Assembly (NCBI GenBank): GCA_002394305.1 | Contig: DGTM01000003.1 | Location: forward strand, 1 to 37,546 | Length of the DNA stretch: 37,546 bases | Direction of reading: 5' to 3' | Source of the DNA: Prevotellaceae bacterium UBA4336 | GTDB taxonomy: Bacteria > Bacteroidota > Bacteroidia > Bacteroidales > Bacteroidaceae | Part shown: positions 31,823 to 37,546 of the stretch, piece by piece | Numbering within the stretch: the first letter of the stretch is position 1 | How the letters are laid out: each line of letters begins with the position of its first letter | Notes under the pieces: generated by a model | Databases searched by the model: none | What the model was told of the DNA's origin: nothing | Seen by the model: only the letters and a program-made list of their open reading frames with translations | Translations under genes and position numbers: made by a program

Positions 31823-32242
31823 ATGCTCGACAGAATTAAGGAACTACTTAGCAACAGGGAGACGCAGCAGTTCATCCGGTTCTGCATCGTTGGTGCGACC
31901 TGCTTTCTGATAGACGCTGCGGTCTATCACATCGTGCTGAGCTTTGCGCCCTATCTGGTTGCCCTCATCTCTGGCTACATCATTTCCTTCTGCTTCAACT
32001 ATTTCCTTACGGTCTACTGGACTTTCCAGACGCATTCGTCGGTACTGAACCTGGTCGGCATTGTCGGAGCCCACATGTTCAATCTCTTTGTCGTACGCGC
32101 CGGGCTCTTGCTGCTTTTTGTCGAAGGCATAGGGCTGAGCGCAGGCATCGCTTATTGGCCGATGGCCGTCATCTCGGCTGTGACGAACTATCTCGTCATC
32201 CGCACCGTGGTGAAATTCACAAAAAAACGAAAGGAAGAATAG
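31823..32242 (+). CDS. GtrA family membrane protein
   Basis: 139 residues with four predicted helices: FIRFCIVGATCFLIDAAVYHIVL, LVALISGYIISFCFNYFLTVYW, LVGIVGAHMFNLFVVRAGLLLLFVEG, and MAVISAVTNYLVIRTVVKF. The first and second match the GtrA pattern (F...VG..., N...). GtrA proteins are thought to flip or present polyprenyl-phosphate sugars across the inner membrane. Adjacent to a polyprenol-phosphate-sugar synthase, so the two likely form one pathway. The 22-bp tandem array begins 10 bp after its stop. Confidence 0.9.
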   Translation: MLDRIKELLSNRETQQFIRFCIVGATCFLIDAAVYHIVLSFAPYLVALISGYIISFCFNYFLTVYWTFQTHSSVLNLVGIVGAHMFNLFVVRAGLLLLFVEGIGLSAGIAYWPMAVISAVTNYLVIRTVVKFTKKRKEE

Positions 32243-32252
32243 GAAGCGCCAC

Positions 32253-32442
32253 GCGCTTATTACGGAAGAGCCTAGCTCTTATTCCAGAAGACCCTAGCGC
32301 TTATTCCGGAAGAGCCTAGCTCTTATTTCCGAAGACCAATGCTCTTATTTCCGAAGACCAATGCTCTTATTTCCGAAGACCAATGCTCTTATTTCCGAAG
32401 ACCAATGCGCTTATTTCCGAAGACCAATGCTCTTATTACGGA
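32253..32442. repeat. 22-bp tandem repeat array (8.6 copies)
   Basis: Eight full units and one partial unit, each beginning GCTCTTATT or GCGCTTATT. Units 1 and 3 end GGAAGAGCCTA and form, with the next unit's start, the hairpin AAGAGC-CTA-GCTCTT. Units 4-7 are identical to each other and carry GAAGACCAAT instead. The last unit contains the TAA stop of the minus-strand glycosyltransferase. There are no spacers, so this is not CRISPR. The same repeat starts again at 37495. Confidence 0.92.
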
Positions 32443-33965
32443 CAGCGCTCGTAGACCTGCATCTTCTGGTTCAGGGTGACGGGTTCCATGACGTACTTTA
32501 GCAGGCAGCGCGGCCACGTCAGGTTCCACAGGAACTTGTGGGGCGTGGTGATGAAGCGGTAGCGGAAGAGCTCCTCCTCGTCGTAGACAAGACGGTAATT
32601 GGCGGGGATGGGCGCGTCGTAGTACTCGTGGCACGTATTGATAGCCCCTATCTCGCGCACCAGATACTTCACCCGTCCCGACTCCACCAGCTCGGCCTGT
32701 TCGCGCTTTATGTCGGGGTCGAGGATGCTGGAGATGAAGAAGTTCTTGTTGGGAGGCAGGTGCCGCGTGTGCTGATAGATGCCCGTATCGTAGGAACTGA
32801 AGGTCAGCACCTCGCTGTCCTCCGTCGTGTTGGCATTGATAATCTCGGCCATCTCCAGCACACGGCAGGGGAACGTGCCGTTCAGCAGCGTCACGAGGTT
32901 CCAGTTCGTGGCTGCACCGGCAACGGAAATGACCAGCATGCCGACATGCGCCCGCCAGGTCAGCCTGATGTTGGGACAGTAGTTGATGAGCAGCGGGAAG
33001 AAGGTGAAGATGGTCAGGAAGTAGTAGAACTGCACCGTCATCGTCGAGAAGGAGAGCAGCAGCACGCCGTAGGTGGAGAAGACGAGCAGCTTCACCTCGC
33101 GACGCGTCGGCAGGAAGACCACCGGCAGCATCAGCACGGTCCAGATGCCAAGCTTCACGAGCGGGAACCACCAGAAGTCGGGCTCGCCGTTCGTCGCCAC
33201 GCCGTGGTAGTGGAAGATGTTGACCATGAAGTACGACTGCCACAGCGCATCCAGCGTGCCATGCACGGCGAAGTACGACAGCACGAGTATCGTCAGGCAG
33301 ACAAATCCCGCCAGCACACAGGAGACGATAAGCCAGAAGCCCTTCATCCACCCGTGCTTCCAGGCGATATAGGCCAGTGCCACGATGCCGAGCACGTAGA
33401 AGAACAGCAGGTTGAACTTCATCCAGAAGATAAGGGCCACGCCCACGCCCACGAAGAACGACTGACGGACGGAGGGCACATGGCCGTCGCGGGCAAACCG
33501 CACCATATAGTAGAGGCTCTGCGCCAGAATGGGCAACGAGAACTCCTCCACGCTGTCGCCATAGTAGAAGAAGTCCGACGAATAGGTCACCACCCCAAGC
33601 AGGAGCGTCAGGGGCAACGTGGCATCCGAAGCCGAAAACTGCCGCATCGTGCGCAGCGAATAGTGCAGGTAGAAGTAGCAGCACACCAGTTCCACCAGCC
33701 AGATGCCCACAAAGCTGCTGCGCGACAGCATCGCCGCCGCCTCGTGCAGGAAGAAAAGCACCGGGCCCTTATGGTCGAAGATGTCCACGTAGAGCTCCTT
33801 GCCGCTAAGCATGGCGTTGCCTATGGTCATGTACACATTGGCGTCGTCCCACGGATTAATCGGATAGAGGAACGAGCACGTACTGAACAGCACCGTGAGC
33901 ACCGCAGCGAAGAAGAGCATGAGCAGCTCCTCCCAGAATTGACTAAGCCTCATATCTGCACGCAT
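32436..33965 (-). CDS. GT-C type (GT39-like) membrane glycosyltransferase
   Basis: 509 residues. The N-terminus has a first helix (LLMLFFAAVLTVLFSTCSFLY), then NPWDDANVYMTIGNAMLSGKELYVDIFDHKGPVLFF, the pattern of GT-C enzymes whose first periplasmic loop carries the catalytic acidic residues. About ten helices follow, then a mostly soluble C-terminal part (about 370-509). It would transfer a sugar from a polyprenyl-phosphate donor on the periplasmic face. The acceptor is unknown. It converges on the polyprenol-phosphate synthase and gtrA-like genes. Start codon: ATG 33965, 11 nt after a -7 box; ATG 33953 is an alternative. Its stop codon lies in the tandem array. Confidence 0.82.
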   Translation of the reverse strand: MRADMRLSQFWEELLMLFFAAVLTVLFSTCSFLYPINPWDDANVYMTIGNAMLSGKELYVDIFDHKGPVLFFLHEAAAMLSRSSFVGIWLVELVCCYFYLHYSLRTMRQFSASDATLPLTLLLGVVTYSSDFFYYGDSVEEFSLPILAQSLYYMVRFARDGHVPSVRQSFFVGVGVALIFWMKFNLLFFYVLGIVALAYIAWKHGWMKGFWLIVSCVLAGFVCLTILVLSYFAVHGTLDALWQSYFMVNIFHYHGVATNGEPDFWWFPLVKLGIWTVLMLPVVFLPTRREVKLLVFSTYGVLLLSFSTMTVQFYYFLTIFTFFPLLINYCPNIRLTWRAHVGMLVISVAGAATNWNLVTLLNGTFPCRVLEMAEIINANTTEDSEVLTFSSYDTGIYQHTRHLPPNKNFFISSILDPDIKREQAELVESGRVKYLVREIGAINTCHEYYDAPIPANYRLVYDEEELFRYRFITTPHKFLWNLTWPRCLLKYVMEPVTLNQKMQVYERCP

Positions 33966-33976
33966 GTATTCGGCTG

Positions 33977-33984
33977 CAAAGGTA
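33977..33984 (-). promoter_or_regulatory. -7 box (TACCTTTG) of the GT-C gene
   Basis: TACCTTTG on the minus strand, 11 nt before the ATG, in the 129-bp divergent gap shared with the DUF1573 gene. Confidence 0.5.
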
Positions 33985-34056
33985 CACCTTTACGGCGACT
34001 CTGCCATCTGTTTCTGCTAAAAAATGTAACAAGACGGGAAGTTTTTGCCTTTCGCC

Positions 34057-34087
34057 TTGTCTTTCTCGCAAAAATAAGGTAACTTTG
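34057..34087 (+). promoter_or_regulatory. Promoter of the DUF1573-meaB pair
   Basis: TTG (34057-34059) and TAACTTTG (34080-34087), spacing 20 bp. Only 7 nt separate the -7 box from the ATG at 34095, so the transcript is probably leaderless or nearly so. Confidence 0.65.
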
Positions 34088-34094
34088 CATTTCC

Positions 34095-35195
34095 ATGGCA
34101 CAGATTAAAGCATTACCACACGACACGACGCGCATCCTGTCGCTCCTCATATTCCTTGCCGCCGCAGCACTCGGCGCACTCGCACAGCCACGCTTCGTGC
34201 CCGACACCGACATCAAGAAGATGGGCGAAGTGGCATTCCAGACGCCCAGGAAGTTCAGCATCGGATTCACAAACAAAGGCGACAAGCCACTGCTCATCCA
34301 AGAGGTGAAGGCCTCCTGCGGCTGCCTCGACGTGCAGTACCCCAAGGCGGCCATCGCTGCCGGCGCACGCGGCGAGATATCCCTGACCTTCGACGCCAAG
34401 CTCCTGGGCACCTTCTACAAGGAACTCGAGGTGCGGACCAACGCCTCGGCCGAACCGAAGTACATCGGCATCCAGGGCACCGTCGTCACCGAGATACACG
34501 ACTTCAGCGACGAATTCCCCCTCGACCTCGGGGGCGTCCTGCTGGAGACGAACACCATCGAGTTCGAGGACGTCAACCTTGGAGACAAGCCGACGGCCGA
34601 GCTGCGCGTGCTGAACACCGACCGCACCGCCTACCGGCCCGAGCTCATGCACCTGCCGCCGTACCTCACCGCCCAGTGCGAACCAAAAGACATCCCCGCA
34701 GGGAAGACCGGCACCATCCGCATCACGCTCGACAGCGAGAAGCTCAGCCAGCTCGGACTCAGCCAGACGAGCATCTACCTCTCGCGCTACCTTGGCGACA
34801 AAATCGGAGAGACAAACGAGATACTCGTCTCGGCCATCCTGCTGCCACGCTTCGCCGAAATGTCCGAGGCGGAACTTGCCGCCGCACCCGAGCTCACGGT
34901 CAGCGAATCGACAATCAGCATGGAGGCCAAGAGCGGAAAGAAGGCCGTCAGCCACATCGTCACGCTCACCAACACCGGACAAAGCGACCTGCACATACAG
35001 CAGGTGCAGGTCTTCAACAAAGCCCTCAGCGTCAGGATTTCCGACCGCACCATACGTCCCGGCAAAAGCACACGCCTGAAGGTGAGCGTCACCGCAGGCT
35101 ACCTAAGCAAAAGCAAGGGGCGCATGCGCGTCCTCCTCATCACCGACGCACCCAAGCAAGCCAAGCAATACATCAACGTGGAAGTCAAGAGTTAA
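34095..35195 (+). CDS. DUF1573 domain-containing secreted protein
   Basis: 366 residues. A signal peptide with a rather long n-region (MAQIKALPHDTTRILSLLIF...LGALAQ) precedes a DUF1573 domain: KKMGEVAFQTPRKFSIGFTNKGDKPLLIQEVKASCGCLDV with the Cys75-Gly-Cys77 motif, then a LGTFYKELEVRTNAS segment. Two further immunoglobulin-like beta domains follow, with VSHIVTLTNTGQSDLHIQQVQVF in the last. Probably a periplasmic or surface protein of unknown role. One base separates its stop from meaB, so the two share a transcript, although no functional link is evident. Confidence 0.88.
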   Translation: MAQIKALPHDTTRILSLLIFLAAAALGALAQPRFVPDTDIKKMGEVAFQTPRKFSIGFTNKGDKPLLIQEVKASCGCLDVQYPKAAIAAGARGEISLTFDAKLLGTFYKELEVRTNASAEPKYIGIQGTVVTEIHDFSDEFPLDLGGVLLETNTIEFEDVNLGDKPTAELRVLNTDRTAYRPELMHLPPYLTAQCEPKDIPAGKTGTIRITLDSEKLSQLGLSQTSIYLSRYLGDKIGETNEILVSAILLPRFAEMSEAELAAAPELTVSESTISMEAKSGKKAVSHIVTLTNTGQSDLHIQQVQVFNKALSVRISDRTIRPGKSTRLKVSVTAGYLSKSKGRMRVLLITDAPKQAKQYINVEVKS

Positions 35196-35196
35196 T

Positions 35197-36294
35197 ATGG
35201 AACACCCCGAGAACAATCCCGAATATGCCGGACTGACCGTGAACAGCGGCGTCGGCCCCGTCTCCACCGTCAACCCGCATCTCAACCGCAAGCGCTTTTC
35301 GCGCCATCGGCTCTCGGCTGCCGACTACGTGGAAGGCATCCTGAAGGGCAACATCACCGTCCTGGGGCAGGCCGTGACGCTGGTCGAAAGCACCATCCCC
35401 GAACATCAGGTCATAGCACAGGAGGTCATAGAGAAATGCCTGCCATACTCCGGCAACAGCATCCGCGTGGGCATCAGCGGCGTGCCGGGTGCAGGCAAGA
35501 GCACCAGCATCGACGAGTTCGGCATACACGTGCTGAAGGAATACGGCGGACGGCTGGCCGTACTTGCCATCGACCCCTCGAGCGAAAGGAGCAAGGGCAG
35601 CATCCTGGGCGACAAGACGCGCATGGAGAAGCTCAGCGTCCACCCCGATTCGTTCATCCGCCCCAGCCCCTCGGCAGGCAGTCTGGGCGGCGTGGCACGC
35701 AAGACGCGCGAGACCATCATCCTGTGCGAGGCAGCGGGATTCGACAAAATCTTCGTCGAGACGGTGGGCGTAGGGCAGAGCGAGACGGCTTGCCACTCGA
35801 TGGTCGACTTCTTCCTGCTCATCCAGCTGGCCGGCACGGGCGATGAGCTGCAGGGCATCAAGCGCGGCATCATGGAGATGGCCGACGGCATCATCATCAA
35901 CAAGTGCGACGGCGGCAACGTCGACAAGTGCCAGCTGGCAGCCACACACTTCCGCAACGCGCTCCACCTCTTCCCGCTGCCCGAGAGCGGATGGGCGCCG
36001 CAGGTGCTCACCTACAGCGGCTTCTACGGCTATGGTATCAAGGAGGTCTGGGACATGGTCTACAGCTACCTGGACTTCGTCAAGAAGAACGGCTACTTCG
36101 ACTACCGCCGGGCCGAGCAGGCGAAGTACTGGATGTACGAGAGCATCAACGAGCAACTGATGGGGAACTTCTATCACAACCCGACGATTGCCGACATGCT
36201 TCAGGCCGCCGAGCAGGGCGTGCTCCGCGGCGAACGCACGTCATTCGTCGCTGCCAAGCAGCTGCTCGACTCTTACTTTGCACTGCTCCATTAG
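35197..36294 (+). CDS. meaB: Methylmalonyl-CoA mutase-associated GTPase MeaB
   Basis: 365 residues. The P-loop GVPGAGKS spans residues 95-102; VLAIDPSSERSKGSILGDKTRM, RPSPSAGSLGGVARKTRE, ETVGVGQSE and the guanine-specificity NKCD (IIINKCDGGN) are all present. MeaB protects and loads the B12-dependent methylmalonyl-CoA mutase, which implies the succinate-propionate route in this organism; the mutase genes are not in the window. The last 54 bp overlap the 3' end of the convergent ispH gene. Confidence 0.95.
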   Translation: MEHPENNPEYAGLTVNSGVGPVSTVNPHLNRKRFSRHRLSAADYVEGILKGNITVLGQAVTLVESTIPEHQVIAQEVIEKCLPYSGNSIRVGISGVPGAGKSTSIDEFGIHVLKEYGGRLAVLAIDPSSERSKGSILGDKTRMEKLSVHPDSFIRPSPSAGSLGGVARKTRETIILCEAAGFDKIFVETVGVGQSETACHSMVDFFLLIQLAGTGDELQGIKRGIMEMADGIIINKCDGGNVDKCQLAATHFRNALHLFPLPESGWAPQVLTYSGFYGYGIKEVWDMVYSYLDFVKKNGYFDYRRAEQAKYWMYESINEQLMGNFYHNPTIADMLQAAEQGVLRGERTSFVAAKQLLDSYFALLH

Positions 36295-37113
36295 CCATTT
36301 CGGGGTGCTCGTGGCACCGCAGATGCCTATCGAATCGCAGTCCTGCAGCCAGCGGACATCTATTTCGTCGGCTGTGTCTATGAGGTAGGAACGGGGGTTC
36401 GCCTTCTTACATTCGTTGAAGAGGACACGGCCGTTGCTGCTCTTCTTGCCGCAGACGAAGAGTACGGCGTCGTGCCTGAGGGCGAAGCTGCGGATGTTCG
36501 GCATGCGGTTGGCCACCTGCCGGCAGATGGTGTCGTAGTAGGTGAAGGTGGCTTCGGGGCTGATGTGCTGCTGGACGTAGTTGACAATCTTGCGGAATTC
36601 GTCGAGCGGCTTTGTCGTCTGGGAGTAGAGGCAGATGTCGCGCGTGAAGTCGAGCTTCTCCACTTCGTCGGCCGATTCGATGATGATGGCCGTCTCCTCC
36701 GTCTGCCCCACCAGCCCGAGCACTTCGGCGTGTCCGTTCTTGCCGAAGATGACGATTTGTTTCCGGTGCTCGGGGTCGGCATCATACTCCCTCTTGATGC
36801 GTTCCTGCAAGTGCAGCACCACGGGGCACGTGGCGTCTATCAGGTTGATGGAGCGCTCGCGTGCCAGCGCATAGGTGGAGGGCGGCTCGCCATGAGCCCG
36901 CAGCAGCACCTTGGCGTCGTGCATCTGCCGCATCTGTTCGTGGTTGATTGTCACGAGTCCCATCTGCCCGAGGCGGTCGCACTCCCTGCCGTTGTGCACG
37001 ATGTCGCCCAGGCAATACAGCTGGTCATCCTTTGCCAGCTCCTCTTCAGCCTTGCCGATGGCGCGTGTCACGCCGAAGCAGAAGCCCGAACCCTGGTCTA
37101 TTTCTATCTTCAT
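36241..37113 (-). CDS. ispH: 4-hydroxy-3-methylbut-2-enyl diphosphate reductase
   Basis: 290 residues from ATG 37113. The three Fe-S cluster cysteines fall at 12, 96 and 197, the same spacing as the E. coli enzyme; LRAHGEPPS (histidine) and DATCPVVLHLQ are visible. It makes isopentenyl and dimethylallyl diphosphate in the MEP pathway, supplying UppS. An open frame extends upstream to 37272, but a -7 box at 37119-37126 ends only 5 nt before this ATG, so the extension is untranslated and the mRNA is likely leaderless. The C-terminus overlaps meaB by 54 bp, tail to tail. Confidence 0.95.
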   Translation of the reverse strand: MKIEIDQGSGFCFGVTRAIGKAEEELAKDDQLYCLGDIVHNGRECDRLGQMGLVTINHEQMRQMHDAKVLLRAHGEPPSTYALARERSINLIDATCPVVLHLQERIKREYDADPEHRKQIVIFGKNGHAEVLGLVGQTEETAIIIESADEVEKLDFTRDICLYSQTTKPLDEFRKIVNYVQQHISPEATFTYYDTICRQVANRMPNIRSFALRHDAVLFVCGKKSSNGRVLFNECKKANPRSYLIDTADEIDVRWLQDCDSIGICGATSTPKWLMEQCKVRVEQLLGSDE

Positions 37114-37118
37114 GCCTG

Positions 37119-37126
37119 CAAAGGTA
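37119..37126 (-). promoter_or_regulatory. -7 box (TACCTTTG) of ispH
   Basis: TACCTTTG on the minus strand with 5 nt to the ATG. Transcription would start at or next to the start codon. No clear -33 element. Confidence 0.55.
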
Positions 37127-37186
37127 CGAAATAATTCACAAACACCCCCCTCGGTTGAAACATTTTCTTGCCTTTTCCTTTGAAGA

Positions 37187-37414
37187 ATGATTATAAGCAA
37201 GCGCAACGGGAAACAAATCTTCCTGCCCGCGGCGGGACATTGCCAGGACACGAATCTTGGCGGAGCCGGCACGGAAGGCTACTACTGGTCGCGCTCAATC
37301 TCCGTCGGATACCCGGGAAGTGCGAGCAGCCTTTTCTTCAGCGCAGGCCATCCTGTCTTAATGAACTACTACTACCGCTACGTCGGTCGGACTATCCGTC
37401 CTGTACGCAAATAG
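37187..37414 (+). pseudogene. C-terminal fragment of a FISUMP-like surface protein
   Basis: 75 codons. NGKQIFLPAAGHCQDT, GTEGYYWSRSIS, SSLFFSAG and YYYRYVGRTIRPVR are the hallmark closing segments of the Fibrobacter-succinogenes-major-paralog-like domain common in Prevotella surface proteins, normally at the end of a much longer polypeptide. A TGA lies two codons before the ATG, and similarity begins at about codon 7, so the 5' part has been lost. No signal peptide or promoter is evident. It could be the debris of a deleted gene; expression is doubtful. Confidence 0.6.
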
Positions 37415-37436
37415 CCAGAAACACAAAGTCGGAATC

Positions 37437-37484
37437 AGAAAGAAGGGAGTGTGTCGGCTCATGCTGACACACTCCCTTCTTTCT
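37437..37484. terminator. Strong hairpin, probable bidirectional terminator
   Basis: A perfect 19-bp inverted repeat (37437-37455 and 37466-37484), starting AGAAAGAAGGGAG and ending CTCCCTTCTTTCT, with a 10-nt loop that can pair further. The pyrimidine-rich ends could serve as U-rich tails in either direction. It follows the surface-protein fragment by 22 bp. Confidence 0.65.
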
Positions 37485-37494
37485 GTCACGGCAC

Positions 37495-37546
37495 GCGCTT
37501 ATTTCGGAAGAGCCTAGCTCTTATTCCGGAAGAGCCTAGCTCTTAT
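37495..37546. repeat. Start of a second 22-bp tandem array (continues past window)
   Basis: Two full units and 8 bases of a third, of the GGAAGAGCCTA type seen in units 1 and 3 of the array at 32253. Both arrays begin with the same CACGCGCTTATT boundary. The array runs off the end of the window. Confidence 0.85.

Noticed and set aside
32253..32442. Tandem array as a CRISPR
   Set aside because: Units are directly adjacent at 22 bp with no spacers, and no cas genes are in the window.
32538..34082. Long plus-strand frame opposite the GT-C gene
   Set aside because: Charged, His/Arg/Glu-rich shadow of a hydrophobic membrane protein; no signal or domain.
37114..37272. N-terminal extension of IspH to ATG 37272
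   Set aside because: The canonical start MKIEIDQGSGFCFGV places the cluster cysteines at 12, 96 and 197, and a -7 box lies inside the extension.

Overview
The window looks like a chromosomal segment of a high-GC member of the Bacteroidales, most likely Prevotellaceae. Three things suggest this: the gene content (BT_3928-type DoxX protein, DUF1599, DUF6242, DUF6089, DUF5723, DUF1573, MeaB), Bacteroidetes-type promoters with a TAnnTTTG -7 box in front of many genes, and the gene order uppS-bamA-ompH-ompH-murI. I see no rRNA, tRNA, CRISPR array, phage or conjugative genes. The assignment comes from recognition of families, not from a database search.

Layout. 1-2734 (+): a likely 3-keto-glycoside operon, with a cut-off Gfo/Idh/MocA oxidoreductase, a DUF1080 protein and a sugar-phosphate isomerase-like protein. 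2852-3718: tatC. 3935-5029: an OmpA-family porin with its own promoter and terminator. 5311-8784: a large lipoprotein of unknown function paired with a DUF5723 outer-membrane protein. 9021-13013 (-): an aryl-pyruvate oxidoreductase operon (iorA, iorB, aminotransferase) interrupted exactly at the iorA/iorB junction by a small DUF559 nuclease-like gene. 13078-16875 (-): the housekeeping operon DUF1599-DoxX-tpiA-SPOR-folE. 16935-19610 (-): nudC and phosphoglucomutase. 20179-21548 (-): prmC and recX. 21592-22662 (+): ribD. 22794-30872 (+): an envelope-biogenesis cluster (DUF6242 lipoprotein, DUF6089 barrel, uppS, bamA, three OmpH/Skp chaperones, murI). 31028-33965: a polyprenol-phosphate-mannose-type synthase, a GtrA protein and a convergent GT-C type membrane glycosyltransferase. 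34095-37113: DUF1573, meaB and convergent ispH. The window ends with a truncated surface-protein fragment, a strong hairpin and the start of a tandem repeat.

The most striking signal is a set of short GC-rich palindromic units. One pair of 44-bp inverted repeats flanks the DUF559 gene inside the ior operon; it supplies the last residues of IorA and the first residues of IorB. Three related units without any gene sit inside the reading frames of ribD, nudC and prmC, each keeping the host frame open and adding a Pro/Gly-rich surface-type loop. Together they suggest a mobile palindrome family that tolerates insertion into essential genes, possibly mobilised by DUF559-type proteins. That link is inference.

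Several other repeat families sit exactly at gene edges: AT-rich (AATTATGA)n inverted repeats that supply start codons to nudC and ribD, a 22-bp tandem array that overlaps the stop codon of the glycosyltransferase and reappears at the window end, a hairpin-switch repeat between folE and iorA, and a palindrome-rich 0.5-kb gene-free stretch between pgm and recX.
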